The notes: generated from the letters alone by a model not told the origin. A DNA stretch of 64,000 bases from Desulfovibrio sp. JC010 (GCF_010470675.1 NZ_VOIQ01000001.1:1-64000); one strand, 5' to 3'; counted from the first letter of the stretch, positions 17,123 to 26,719 are shown. A program made the numbers and translations.

Positions 17123-18324
17123 TTCAAAGCCCCCTTCTTCAGTTCCGCCCAATCTCTGATGAGCTCGAATCTGCCATTCTTGAAACGGGTAAAATAAACT
17201 TTATCCATGCCCTGATGATCTCTGTTTCCGTAGGAAACGGTAATCCCCGGAGCTATCTCATATTTGTTCATGGACTCAATGGCTTTGATGAAAGCTTCCC
17301 GGCTGAGTTCACGCCCGCTGCGCTTCAAACCTTCCACCAGAATACGGGCATTGAAGAACCCTTCCAATCCTACAAGGCTGGGGGTATCCTGTGGATAATA
17401 TTCTTTGAGCAGCCGGATGTAACTTGCTGCCTCTGAGCTGGAAAGATCACGGTCATCGGCAAAGGGCGGCACCACCTGCGACATGATGACCAGTTCATTT
17501 TCGGACTTGAGATTGCGGGCAAATTCACGTGCGCCCATGAATGATACAGTGTAGTAGGCCGGACTGACTCCTTCCGTATGCAGCCGGTTCATGAATTTGA
17601 TACATGGTCCGCTGGTCCCGATCATGAAAACCGCTTCGGCCCCGGAATATTTGATCCGCTCAACTCCCTCATCCACATCAAGGGAACCACGGGTGTAGGA
17701 CCCCCTTGCCACCGGCTCAAGATCATACTCTTTCAGGGCCAGTTCGGTCCCGGTCAGACCGTCAAATCCAAAGGCGTCATACTGGTAGAATACGGCAATC
17801 TTTGTAATTCCGAGATCTTCCACCATGTGGCGCACGGCCTCACGGGTTTCCTGATAATAGGAAGGACGGATATTAATGACATAGCGGTTGAACGGCTTGC
17901 GCAGGGCATCGGCCCCGGTAAACATGCCCAGCAGAGGGATACGCGCATCTTCCACCAGCGGAAGGACCTCAACAGTTGTCGGGGTTCCCACATAGCAGAA
18001 CAAAGCGAAAATCTTGTCCTCGATGATCAGCTTCTGAGTGTTGATCAGACATTTGGGCGGATCATAGGAATCGTCATAGGCAATTACTTCCACCGTGCGT
18101 CCGTGGACCCCGCCGTTGGCATTGATATGTTTCAGGTAGGCCAATGCTCCGTGCAGGGTCTGGGTTCCCAGATAACTGGCATGCCCTTCGAGGGCCAGCG
18201 AGGCCCCGAACACCACTTTATCCGGGAGAATTCCCGCATTCTCACTTTCCTCAACCTCAATTGAAACAGTGCGCTCGCAGGCAATGAACAACAGAAATAA
18301 AACCAGTAATAGTATCTTTTTCAT
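17119..18324 (-). CDS. Periplasmic binding lipoprotein, branched-chain amino-acid type (type I fold)
   Basis: A 401-residue extracytoplasmic binding protein of the Leu/Ile/Val-binding family. The N-terminus is a lipoprotein signal with the lipobox cysteine at residue 16 (LFIAC). Typical segments are VVFGASLALEG, the INANGGVHGRTVE element and YVGTPTTVEV. No ABC permease or ATPase gene lies nearby; it overlaps the next sensor kinase by 4 bp and follows a PilZ gene by 3 bp. It is therefore probably a ligand receptor for signalling, not transport (inferred). It resembles the binding protein at 21838-23076 along its whole length. Confidence 0.92.
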   Translation of the reverse strand: MKKILLLVLFLLFIACERTVSIEVEESENAGILPDKVVFGASLALEGHASYLGTQTLHGALAYLKHINANGGVHGRTVEVIAYDDSYDPPKCLINTQKLIIEDKIFALFCYVGTPTTVEVLPLVEDARIPLLGMFTGADALRKPFNRYVINIRPSYYQETREAVRHMVEDLGITKIAVFYQYDAFGFDGLTGTELALKEYDLEPVARGSYTRGSLDVDEGVERIKYSGAEAVFMIGTSGPCIKFMNRLHTEGVSPAYYTVSFMGAREFARNLKSENELVIMSQVVPPFADDRDLSSSEAASYIRLLKEYYPQDTPSLVGLEGFFNARILVEGLKRSGRELSREAFIKAIESMNKYEIAPGITVSYGNRDHQGMDKVYFTRFKNGRFELIRDWAELKKGALK

Positions 18325-18327
18325 AAC

Positions 18328-19401
18328 CTAATTTTCGTGTTCAGGATGGGCCAGACTCATGGCCATAACCGCCTGCCCCTTAAAGAGGGAACTCCGTTTC
18401 CGGGGCGGAATCTTCAGACTGCGCAAAAACTGAAAACTCAAACGGGTCATCCCCCGGCCCATGGCCTTCGCTGCCCGTACTTCAGCATAAATCAGGTGCG
18501 GCTGAAAAGTTTGACGTTTCGGCTGGTAGATCAGCATACACAGAATCACCTTGTCATTGCGGGAGATAGCATTTCCCCCCTCCCGAACTACTGCAGTCAA
18601 GGCGATGCCGCCTTTGGAAATATCAAGGACCTGCTCGGCTGAGGGGTTGGGAGTCTTGAATTTACGGTTGTCGATAAGTACGTCCGGCTCAGAACTGTCG
18701 AGTATATAATCAACATCGTAATCTTCAGCCTCAAGACGCCAGATCTTGACCTTGATGTAACGCTGGTCCGCAACCTTGCGCCGGGCAAAAACCCTGCGCT
18801 TGATAAAACCGAAAGAAGAACGACGGGTAATGACCATGCCTTTTTCTTCGGACTTGCTTTTCACCTGTCCGACAAAGGCATTGACCTTTTTCTTGTCCCG
18901 CATCATCTCGGGGAAAATACATTTAACCTGTGCGCCGGGCGCGAGAAGGTCTTCGCTGACCAGATCCTTGAAAGTCACAACCACGTCAAGACTCTCCACC
19001 CCGGCGGCGTTAACAACCGCCGCCAGAGAACGCTGCCCGGACCGTTCCACCAGAACATCCACCTGGGCCCGGCTCATGACCAGCTTATTAAGAATGTCTT
19101 CATCGCTTGTGACTTTCCATACCCCGTTGCCCGGAGCTGCATTTCGCGATACCCGTGCGCTTCCTTTTTCAGGCTTTCCTTCACCTTCCTCGGCGTCTAC
19201 GCCCCAGGGTGTTTTTTTCAATAAAACAGAAAGAAATTTTTTAACCCCGTATTTACGCAACCAGTAAGCAAAAAGAAGCACCAGAACCACCGCCGACAGG
19301 ACCATAAAAAAGGTCCTGACCTCATCCGGCATAGGCGGCAGGCCGTGAAAAGTATCCTGAATGGTTCCCAGGAATCTTGAATCAACCTTGGACTGTATCA
19401 T
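18328..19401 (-). CDS. PilZ-domain protein (probable c-di-GMP effector) with N-terminal membrane helix
   Basis: A 357-residue protein with one TM helix at about 31-49, a linker, a YcgR-N-like beta domain (about 95-200) and a PilZ domain (about 205-340). The c-di-GMP-binding motifs are visible: RRVFARRKV (RxxxR) and DISKGGIAL (D/NxSxxG). It heads the leftward arm of the signalling island (PilZ, binding lipoprotein, kinase, REC-STAS) and faces a rightward arm that encodes an HD-GYP c-di-GMP phosphodiesterase. Output is unknown; YcgR-like proteins often act on motility. Confidence 0.85.
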   Translation of the reverse strand: MIQSKVDSRFLGTIQDTFHGLPPMPDEVRTFFMVLSAVVLVLLFAYWLRKYGVKKFLSVLLKKTPWGVDAEEGEGKPEKGSARVSRNAAPGNGVWKVTSDEDILNKLVMSRAQVDVLVERSGQRSLAAVVNAAGVESLDVVVTFKDLVSEDLLAPGAQVKCIFPEMMRDKKKVNAFVGQVKSKSEEKGMVITRRSSFGFIKRRVFARRKVADQRYIKVKIWRLEAEDYDVDYILDSSEPDVLIDNRKFKTPNPSAEQVLDISKGGIALTAVVREGGNAISRNDKVILCMLIYQPKRQTFQPHLIYAEVRAAKAMGRGMTRLSFQFLRSLKIPPRKRSSLFKGQAVMAMSLAHPEHEN

Positions 19402-19649
19402 AAAATAAAATCTGTTACGGAAATTAAAAGTTCTTTCATTCCTTTAACGACACACATTTACAGTTCAAAATATATTAATTCTTACAAAAGGTCACCACTG
19501 CATTAAGTGAGCATTTCCTTACTATTGATAACAGTATACACTACATTTAAGCAAAATTAATTAATTTTTATTTTCCTGAACCTACCCCTTGCCGAGTTTG
19601 AAAACAATATGTAAATATGATCACAATTTGGCAACAAAGAGGGGGGCGC

Positions 19650-20036
19650 ATGGCCGGTAAGATTCTAGTTGTGGACGATGAAGTACACATCAGGATGCTT
19701 CTAGAGCAGACTCTGGAAGAACTGGAAGACGACTATGATGTTGAGCTGCTGACAGCTGAAAACGGAGAAGAAGGGCTCGATACGATCCGCGAGGAACGCC
19801 CGGAACTGGTTTTTCTCGACATCATGATGCCTTACATGAACGGCTATGAAGTCTGTCAGGCTGTGCGTGAAGATTCGAATCTTTCCAATGTTAATATCAT
19901 CCTTCTCACTGCCAAAGGTCAGGAAGCCGACCGCAAACACGGCCTTGAGCTGGGTGCCGAACGCTACATGACCAAACCATTCGACCCGGACGAGATTCTT
20001 GAGGTAGCCAAATCAATTCTGAACATTGAGGACTGA
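19650..20036 (+). CDS. Single-domain response regulator
   Basis: A CheY-like receiver of 128 residues: D9/D10, phospho-acceptor D57 (FLDIMMP), T in LLTAKG and Lys in MTKPFD. The start is the ATG at 19650 with a purine-rich GAGGGG upstream; an ATG at 19617 lacks one. First gene of the rightward arm, followed almost directly by the HD-GYP gene. It probably relays phosphate from the hybrid kinase at 23073 to the phosphodiesterase system (inferred). Confidence 0.92.
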   Translation: MAGKILVVDDEVHIRMLLEQTLEELEDDYDVELLTAENGEEGLDTIREERPELVFLDIMMPYMNGYEVCQAVREDSNLSNVNIILLTAKGQEADRKHGLELGAERYMTKPFDPDEILEVAKSILNIED

Positions 20037-20046
20037 TGTTATCCCC

Positions 20047-21813
20047 ATGAACACAGGACTGAATCCGGAAACACGGTTAAAAAGAATCATTAAACCCAAG
20101 AAGCTGAGAGCGTTTCTGGGTAAAGCCCTGCCGTTGCTTCCTGAAAATTCTGTGCTCTGCGTCTATATTGACGGCACCCCTATTTTCTGTGCTGAACCGA
20201 TCTGCCACTCCTTTGAAGAAACCATCCTCAGTCCGGTAAAAAACCCTTCCGGTGATAATCTATGCCTCGGCGCGTTCATCCAGAACCGCGACAAACTTTG
20301 CGAACCGGAACTGAACCATATAAAATCTGTTCTGGAATTCACCGCCTTTTCCATCTCAAACTACATTGAATCCGAAACAGCCAGAAGGCTGATCGGCGAA
20401 GAGACCCTTTCCAAATACCGGGAACTGGCCCTGCTGCACCGTTCCATTGTGGAGCTGAATAATTCATTGCGGCTGAAAGATGTGATCACCGCCCTGACCA
20501 ACGAATGCAAAACCTCCGCCCTGCCCGCTGAAATGGGTGCTGTCTACCTGCCGGAGGAAGAAGGGTTCACCATCTTTGACAGCTTCGGCAATTTCTCGGC
20601 AGACGAGCTGGAAAACCTTGTTGAATGCACTCTTTTCAAAGATATTATAGCCAGCCTGCGCGGTGAGATCATAAACGACGTAAGTAAAGATGACCGCTGC
20701 CGGGATAAACTTTCCGGCAATATCCGCTCCATGCTGATTATGCCCATTCCCTCGCCCAATGTCTGTGAGGGAGTCCTTGTGCTGACCTCTCCCGGAATGA
20801 ATGCTTTCAACGCCGCCCATCTCAAACACGTAAGTACGCTTTCCTCGGTGGCCGGAATCTCCATCAGCAATGCCTACAACTTCGAATCCATCCGGGTGCT
20901 GATGGACGCCCTGCTCAAAGCACTGGCCGAAGCAATCGATGCCCGGGACCCGTTTACCGCCGGGCATTCCGAGCGTGTCGCCCACCTTGCGGTTTCGTTT
21001 GCACGGCAGATTTCACAGGACAATGAAAAATTCAAGCATATAGATTTCACGGATGAACAGCTGCGCGAGATATTCTATTCCGGAATTCTCCATGACATCG
21101 GCAAGATCGGCATCAAGGAAGAAGTGCTGACCAAGAAAACACGGCTGCCCAAATCCATGGTTGATGTCATCGGCATGCGTTTAAAACTCTTCGGCATCCA
21201 CCATATGCACGAATGGGAAGACGATTACAAACGGATCAAGCAGATCAACTCCTCACTCAGTCCGGCACAGGATGACCTTGATTTTGTGGATTCCATGAGC
21301 TCCATGAAATTCAAGGTCAACGGCTCCACCATCCACATGCTTCATCCAGATGAAAGGGAATGCCTGACCGTGCGGCGCGGGAACCTGACCGCAGAAGAAC
21401 GCATGGAAATCGAACGACACCCCGCAGAAAGCAAAAGAATACTTGAACACATTCCCTTTCAGGACGACCTGTCCCAGTTGCTGACCATCATCGGCCAGCA
21501 CCATGAAAGACTGGACGGTTCCGGGTATCCCGAAGGTCTTGCCGGCGATGAAATTCTCATCCAAAGCCGAATTCTGGCCATTGTGGATATCTATGACGCC
21601 ATCACTCAGGAACGCCACTACAAACCGGCCACACCGCAGGAAAGGGCTTTAAAAATACTCGCCCTTGAAGCCGGGGAAGGCAAGCTGGACAGCACACTGG
21701 TGGACCTGTTCATTAATAATATTTCCGAAATTGAAAACGGGGCGGAATCAATCGACCTTGACCGCCCGGTATCAACTAGATTCTGCAAGATACCTCGCGG
21801 TAGTATGAATTAA
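20047..21813 (+). CDS. GAF-HD-GYP c-di-GMP phosphodiesterase
   Basis: A 588-residue soluble protein. A GAF-like domain lies at about 130-285; an HD-GYP domain follows with HSERVAHLA, HDIGKIGI (about 349), ERHPAES, and HHERLDGSGYPEGL (about 490). These are the metal and catalytic motifs of c-di-GMP hydrolases. Between KKTRLP and ERMEIERHP lies an extra segment of about 65 residues compared with usual family members. The ATG at 20047 has no good ribosome site; a TTG at 20026 overlapping the receiver is an alternative. It follows a receiver gene, so it is probably controlled by phosphorylation. Confidence 0.9.
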   Translation: MNTGLNPETRLKRIIKPKKLRAFLGKALPLLPENSVLCVYIDGTPIFCAEPICHSFEETILSPVKNPSGDNLCLGAFIQNRDKLCEPELNHIKSVLEFTAFSISNYIESETARRLIGEETLSKYRELALLHRSIVELNNSLRLKDVITALTNECKTSALPAEMGAVYLPEEEGFTIFDSFGNFSADELENLVECTLFKDIIASLRGEIINDVSKDDRCRDKLSGNIRSMLIMPIPSPNVCEGVLVLTSPGMNAFNAAHLKHVSTLSSVAGISISNAYNFESIRVLMDALLKALAEAIDARDPFTAGHSERVAHLAVSFARQISQDNEKFKHIDFTDEQLREIFYSGILHDIGKIGIKEEVLTKKTRLPKSMVDVIGMRLKLFGIHHMHEWEDDYKRIKQINSSLSPAQDDLDFVDSMSSMKFKVNGSTIHMLHPDERECLTVRRGNLTAEERMEIERHPAESKRILEHIPFQDDLSQLLTIIGQHHERLDGSGYPEGLAGDEILIQSRILAIVDIYDAITQERHYKPATPQERALKILALEAGEGKLDSTLVDLFINNISEIENGAESIDLDRPVSTRFCKIPRGSMN

Positions 21814-21837
21814 TTTTTTGCTCTGGGAATTTACGGT

Positions 21838-23076
21838 ATGAACAAAGTCTTCTCACTGCTCGTTATGTTCCTGCTCTCAATCACGCTGTTCTGCTCTCCG
21901 GCTGCAGCCCAAGAAAACAGACCTTTCCTGCTCGGAATGTCAGCAGCCTTTACCGGTCCCAGTAAAGGATTGGGGATTGAGCTTTACCGGGGTTCAAAGG
22001 CATATTTTGACCGCATCAACCAGCAAGGCGGCATAAATGGCCGTAAGGTGGTCATCAAATACATGGATGACGGCTACAACCCCGAACCGGCCATCCGCAA
22101 TACCATCAAGCTGATTGAAAAAGACGGGGTGGACTGCCTTTTCAACTATGTAGGCACACCGACTGTCACCCGCGTGCTCCCGGTCATCAAGCATTTCAAT
22201 TCGCAGGAACCGGAATATCTTTTCTTCCCCTTCACCGGAGCCCAGCCGCAACGCGAATTTCCCTATGAAGAATATGTTTTCAACCTGCGGGCTTCCTACC
22301 GGCAGGAAACATGGGGTCTGGTCCATAATCTTTATATGATCGGACGCCAGCGCATTGCCGTATTCTATCAGGCTGACGCCTACGGCAGATCCGGCTGGGA
22401 CGGAATCCGCAAGGCCCTGACTGAAAAGGATTTAAGCATTGTTGCTGAAGCCACCTACAGACGAGGCAGCTCATTCAGAGAATCCATGAAAGAACAGGTG
22501 GAAATCATAAACAGAGGCAGGCCGGACGCCATTATCGCTGTAGGGGCTTATGAAGCCTGCGCTGCTTTTATCCGCGATACCCGTGATGCCGGAATAGACG
22601 TGCCCATCTGCAACCTATCTTTTGTGGGCAGTGAGAACATGCTCGGACTGCTGACCGGGCTGGGCAAGAAAACAGGCAAGGATTATACCGAGAGCCTTAT
22701 CAACTCCCAGACAGTACCCAGCTACGAGGATACCAGCCTGACCGCTGTCCGGGAATACCGGGAACTCATGGCGGAAAACCCACCGCCTCCGGAAGGGTTC
22801 GGCAAAGATTACCAGCTCCAGAAGTACAGCTTCACCAGCTTTGAAGGGTACCTTAATGCCAAGGTCATGGCCCGCATTCTGGAACGGGTGACCCTGCCCC
22901 AGTATCAGGGCAATATTTACGCTGCAACCCTGTCCATCCGTAATCTGGACATTGGAATCGGGACCGATGTGAACTTCGGACGCGGCAAGCATCAGGGCCT
23001 TGACGAAGTCTATTATTCAACTGTTTCGGACGGTAAATTCGTCCCTCTTAAAGACTGGAAGAGGTGGAGCAAATGA
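21838..23076 (+). CDS. Periplasmic binding protein, branched-chain amino-acid type (type I fold)
   Basis: A 412-residue exported binding protein. A Sec signal (residues 1-25, ending SPAAA) is followed by LLGMSAAFTGPSKGLG, INQQGGINGRKV and YVGTPTVTRV, the hallmarks of Leu/Ile/Val-type binding proteins. It matches the lipoprotein at 17119-18324 along its length, including the YRQET and AVFYQ(A/Y)DA(Y/F)G segments, but is soluble. No transporter genes are near. It overlaps the hybrid kinase start as ATGA, so it probably delivers ligand to that kinase (inferred). Confidence 0.92.
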   Translation: MNKVFSLLVMFLLSITLFCSPAAAQENRPFLLGMSAAFTGPSKGLGIELYRGSKAYFDRINQQGGINGRKVVIKYMDDGYNPEPAIRNTIKLIEKDGVDCLFNYVGTPTVTRVLPVIKHFNSQEPEYLFFPFTGAQPQREFPYEEYVFNLRASYRQETWGLVHNLYMIGRQRIAVFYQADAYGRSGWDGIRKALTEKDLSIVAEATYRRGSSFRESMKEQVEIINRGRPDAIIAVGAYEACAAFIRDTRDAGIDVPICNLSFVGSENMLGLLTGLGKKTGKDYTESLINSQTVPSYEDTSLTAVREYRELMAENPPPPEGFGKDYQLQKYSFTSFEGYLNAKVMARILERVTLPQYQGNIYAATLSIRNLDIGIGTDVNFGRGKHQGLDEVYYSTVSDGKFVPLKDWKRWSK

Positions 23077-25571
23077 AGATGAGAATGTCTAAAATTTTCC
23101 AGAAGACCCTGCTTCTGAACTTCGTCCTCTTCGGTGTAATTTCAACTTCAATGTCTCTTGTCTCGGCCTTGACCCTGCACGACCACATGGTGAACGAATA
23201 TATAAGCAAGGGTAAAGCCATTGCCAGCAGCATAGCCAGTTCCAGCGTGGAAATCCTGCTCAACAGGGATGCCTCCACCATTCAGTCTATGATCGACCAG
23301 TTCAAGGACAGCGACGGGGCAGCCTACGTTTACGTTCAGGATTCCAACGGAGATATTGTTTCGCATACTTTCGTGCCTGAAGTTCCTGAGATACTGGGCG
23401 GAACCAGCATCCATCCCAAAACCATTTCCATCCGTGAACTGGAGGTTCCCGGAACCGGGGATGTCATCGACATAACCAAACCGATTCTGGCCGGGATGGC
23501 CGGGTACGTTCATGTAGGCATGGATAAAGGAATTATTAATAAATATGTCTGGGCAGCCATTGCCAAGCTGCAGATTGTCATGTTCTTCATTTTCTGGGGC
23601 AGCGTTTTCATTTTGTATATGATGGTTAAACGCATTTCCGAACCGCTCAACCAGCTTACTGAATACGCCAAGAAATTATCCGACCATGATTTCACCGCCG
23701 ATATCGAAATTACATCCAAAGACGAAATCGGGCTGCTGGCCGGAACCATGAAAAATATGGCCGATGAATTAACCACCCTCATTTCCGGTCTGGAACGGGC
23801 GGTGAACAACGCCACCAGTGAACTGCAGGACACCCTGACCTATATGGAAGTCATCATGGACAACCTTGCGGACGGACTGCTGGTTGTGGATATCAACGGT
23901 AAGATATCCGTGACCAACCCCGCCCTTGGAGAGTTGTTCGGGGTGACTGAAGATGAAATCAGGGACAAACAGCTGACCAATTTCTTTCCCGAAGAAATGA
24001 CCAACCTCTTCGAACTGGTCAAAGGGAGTGAACACGAAGTTTTTTCCGCAGAGATACACCTGCCCGGCCGCAAGACAGGCAAGGCAGTAGCCACCCCAAT
24101 CCACAAACTTGATGACAATGACGGCATAAAAGTATGCCTTGGTGTGGTAATCCTTGTCCGCGATATCACTTATGAAAAAGAAGTGGATAACCTGAAGACG
24201 GACTTCATCTCCACAGTTTCCCATGAGCTGCGCACACCCATGACTTCTATTCTGGGATTTGCAAAAATCATCAAGAAGAAGCTTGAAAAGTCGGTTTTCC
24301 CCATCTGTGAAGCACCCGACAAAAAAACCGAACGGGCCATCAATCAGGTGCAGGACAACATCGGCATCATTGTTTCCGAAGGCCAGCGGCTGACTGAACT
24401 TATCAACGATGTGCTCGACATCGCCAAGATGGAATCCGGTAAAATTGACTGGAAAAAGGTCCCCATCGACATTACGGAGGTAATCGACACTTCAATCCAG
24501 ACGACTACCCCGCTCTGGAAACCGCAGAACCTGGAAATGATGGTGGATGTGGATGAAAACATGCCCACCATGTACGGAGACAGGGACAGGGTCATGCAGG
24601 TTCTGGTCAACCTCATCTCAAATGCCGTAAAATTCACGGATTCCGGCTCCATCACCTGCACAGCCCGCGCTCACGATGATGAAATCATGGTCAGCGTCAG
24701 TGATACCGGGAGCGGTATCTCTCCCGAAGACCAGAAAAAAATATTCGAACGATTCAAGCAGGCCGGGGACACCCTGACCGGAAAACCGAAAGGAACCGGG
24801 CTGGGGCTGCCCATCTGCAAGCAGATTGTCGACCACCACAAAGGACGCATCTGGGTGGACAGCAAGCTCGGCGACGGAAGTTCCTTTCATTTCACACTGG
24901 CAATCGACACCCCGGATCAGGAAATCCCGGTTCCGGCATCAGTCCCCAAAGCAGTACACAGGCAGCCTACCCCCGGAAGCTCCAACAGTCCGCTGATCAT
25001 GGTAGCTGACGATGACCCGGCCCTGAACGAATTCCTCTCACAGGTTCTGGAAGAAGAAGGCTACCGGATCATCACGGTTACCAACGGTCAGGAAGCAGTG
25101 GACACCGCCAAAACCCGCATGCCGCAACTGATCACCATGGACCTGAAGATGCCCATAATGAACGGGGATCAGGCCATTGCCGCCCTGCGTCAGGACCCCT
25201 CAACACGGCATATCCCGGTCATCGTCATCAGTGCTCTGGCAGAAGGTCAACAGGCCGGGGGAGACGCAGCCCTGATCAAACCCATCGACGAAAAACGGCT
25301 GGTGGAAACCATCCACGGACTGCTGCAGGAAGATCTGATCATGTCTGATCCGTGCATGGTGCTGGGCAAGGAAAATGAACCGCCAACGGAAAACCTGCTG
25401 GTAATCTGTCCGGGCAAAATCAATTACTGCCCGCCCTCAGACCTCTGGACCCGTGTGTCTTCCGGTTTTAAGGGCACCATTTTTATCACTGCTGAACTGA
25501 GCAGCAACCTTGATCTGGACCGCCTTTCACAAACCCCTGACGTACAGATTGTTATTTTACCGGAAAGCTGA
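23073..25571 (+). CDS. Hybrid sensor histidine kinase with C-terminal receiver
   Basis: An 832-residue hybrid kinase: TM1 about 15-35, periplasmic sensor about 36-165, TM2 about 172-193, HAMP, PAS about 265-365, HisKA (STVSHELRTPMTSILGFAK), HATPase (NLISNAVKF, DTGSGI, GTGLGLPI), a receiver (about 645-760; ITMDLKMPIMNG, LIKPID) and a 70-residue tail of unknown role. The start is the ATG at 23073, overlapping the binding-protein stop and preceded by GGAG; a GTG at 23064 is less likely. Phosphate could pass to the HPt protein at 26222-26533 and then to receivers of the island (inferred). Confidence 0.92.
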   Translation: MKMRMSKIFQKTLLLNFVLFGVISTSMSLVSALTLHDHMVNEYISKGKAIASSIASSSVEILLNRDASTIQSMIDQFKDSDGAAYVYVQDSNGDIVSHTFVPEVPEILGGTSIHPKTISIRELEVPGTGDVIDITKPILAGMAGYVHVGMDKGIINKYVWAAIAKLQIVMFFIFWGSVFILYMMVKRISEPLNQLTEYAKKLSDHDFTADIEITSKDEIGLLAGTMKNMADELTTLISGLERAVNNATSELQDTLTYMEVIMDNLADGLLVVDINGKISVTNPALGELFGVTEDEIRDKQLTNFFPEEMTNLFELVKGSEHEVFSAEIHLPGRKTGKAVATPIHKLDDNDGIKVCLGVVILVRDITYEKEVDNLKTDFISTVSHELRTPMTSILGFAKIIKKKLEKSVFPICEAPDKKTERAINQVQDNIGIIVSEGQRLTELINDVLDIAKMESGKIDWKKVPIDITEVIDTSIQTTTPLWKPQNLEMMVDVDENMPTMYGDRDRVMQVLVNLISNAVKFTDSGSITCTARAHDDEIMVSVSDTGSGISPEDQKKIFERFKQAGDTLTGKPKGTGLGLPICKQIVDHHKGRIWVDSKLGDGSSFHFTLAIDTPDQEIPVPASVPKAVHRQPTPGSSNSPLIMVADDDPALNEFLSQVLEEEGYRIITVTNGQEAVDTAKTRMPQLITMDLKMPIMNGDQAIAALRQDPSTRHIPVIVISALAEGQQAGGDAALIKPIDEKRLVETIHGLLQEDLIMSDPCMVLGKENEPPTENLLVICPGKINYCPPSDLWTRVSSGFKGTIFITAELSSNLDLDRLSQTPDVQIVILPES

Positions 25572-25584
25572 TATCTCTCTTTCT

Positions 25585-26328
25585 ATGGAAAGACCAGCTG
25601 AATACGGAATTAAAAAATACGCCAGTTGCAAAAAATGCTCATACACAGCTCCGCTTGCCTCATTCGGCAGGAAAGCGGGATTGTTTCCTGATTATTTAAA
25701 ATTGATCTGCCCTGAATGCGGGGTGGAGTCAGAAGCTGAGAGCTGTTCATTTTTAAAAGGACCGCAGCATCCGCCCGCAGGGATGACCATTGTTTCCGGC
25801 GGGCAGACCGGAGTGGACCGGGGCGCGCTTGACGCCGCCATTGAACTGGGCATTCCCCACCGGGGCTGGTGCCCGAAAGGCCGCAAGGCAGAAGACGGCC
25901 CCATTCCCGCACGCTACAACATGCGTGAGACAATCGGCTGGCAATACTGGATCAGAACGGAAAAGAATGTGCTCGATTCAGACGGAACCCTTATCTTTCC
26001 CGGTGAAAAGGAATCCAAAGGCACCGCTTTAACCGTCAGGCTGGCCCGCAAGCATGGTAAGCCGCTTGCCGTGGTTGATCCGAACAGCCCCGACGCAGTA
26101 GAAACCATCAGGGCATGGATAGCAGCAAATAATATCGGGATAATGAATGTGGCCGGCCCAAGAGAAAGCGGGGCTCCGGGCATAAGCCGAAAGATACGGG
26201 AATTATTGTACAGCCTGCTGGCTATCCGGCAGGAACAAAAACAGACGTTTCAAGAAGCAAGTTCAGCCTATCTATACTCTGCTGTATGCGAATATCGTCA
26301 CAATCCAGTGCAGCCTGCCGCAGGTTGA
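25585..26328 (+). CDS. YpsA/putative molybdenum-carrier-like protein with N-terminal zinc ribbon
   Basis: A 247-residue protein. Residues about 15-53 form a zinc-ribbon-like stretch (CKKC and CPEC). From about 67 it matches the putative molybdenum carrier/YpsA-like Rossmann family of the SLOG superfamily: TIVSGGQTGVDRGALDAA, GWCPKGRKAEDGPIP, RTEKNVLDSDGTLIF, SKGTALT. These proteins are thought to bind nucleotides or related ligands; function is poorly known. It starts 14 bp after the hybrid kinase. Its last 35 codons overlap the convergent HPt gene by 107 bp, and that tail lies beyond the conserved domain. The start has a weak ribosome site. Confidence 0.8.
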   Translation: MERPAEYGIKKYASCKKCSYTAPLASFGRKAGLFPDYLKLICPECGVESEAESCSFLKGPQHPPAGMTIVSGGQTGVDRGALDAAIELGIPHRGWCPKGRKAEDGPIPARYNMRETIGWQYWIRTEKNVLDSDGTLIFPGEKESKGTALTVRLARKHGKPLAVVDPNSPDAVETIRAWIAANNIGIMNVAGPRESGAPGISRKIRELLYSLLAIRQEQKQTFQEASSAYLYSAVCEYRHNPVQPAAG

Positions 26329-26533
26329 CCAGCTCATCGGCATAAACCCCGAACCCGAAAGTCAGGGCCGCACCCTTGGCTGAATGAACTTTCTCCCGGA
26401 TAAGAGCGAAATCGCCTTCCTGCAAACCTGTGATGATCTCACAAAGCTCTGCTGAAAGTGATTCTTTGAGCACGGGGACCAGATCAAAAAGATCTGATTC
26501 AACGTTGACTCTGTTGCGGGAAAATTCTGGCAA
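26222..26533 (-). CDS. HPt (histidine phosphotransfer) domain protein
   Basis: A 103-residue all-helical protein with the HPt signature VHSAKGAALTFGF, where the His is the phospho-carrier, and a following ADELVNLRQAAL helix. HPt proteins pass phosphate between hybrid-kinase receivers and response regulators. It is convergent with, and overlaps, the end of the YpsA-like gene. The hybrid kinase upstream is an obvious donor (inferred). The start ATG at 26533 has AAGGAG about ten bases upstream. Confidence 0.85.
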   Translation of the reverse strand: MPEFSRNRVNVESDLFDLVPVLKESLSAELCEIITGLQEGDFALIREKVHSAKGAALTFGFGVYADELVNLRQAALDCDDIRIQQSIDRLNLLLETSVFVPAG

Positions 26534-26652
26534 AGCAAGCTCCTTACAATTAATTCATACTATTTTTATATAATATATCCTGAATTTAAATTATTTTTTA
26601 AAAGAATGTAACGGCATACCATACTGCCTGCTGTAAAAATGCCTCTTTTACC

Positions 26653-26695
26653 TTGACTTCCAATGACTCTTTCTTAATATATGAACATCTGTTCA
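26653..26695 (+). promoter_or_regulatory. Predicted promoter and ArsR/SmtB-type operator
   Basis: TTGACT (26653-26658), 16-bp spacer, TAATAT (26675-26680), then TGAACA-TC-TGTTCA (26682-26695), a perfect 6-2-6 repeat inside a longer ATAT-flanked palindrome. This matches the ArsR/SmtB operator form and covers the expected transcription start, 25 bp upstream of the arsR-type gene. Confidence 0.75.
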
Positions 26696-26719
26696 CATAT
26701 TAACATATAGAGTTTAAAA

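Noticed and set aside
17119-23076. ABC transporter operons
   Set aside because: Two binding proteins are present but no permease or ATPase genes, so transport operons are not supported.
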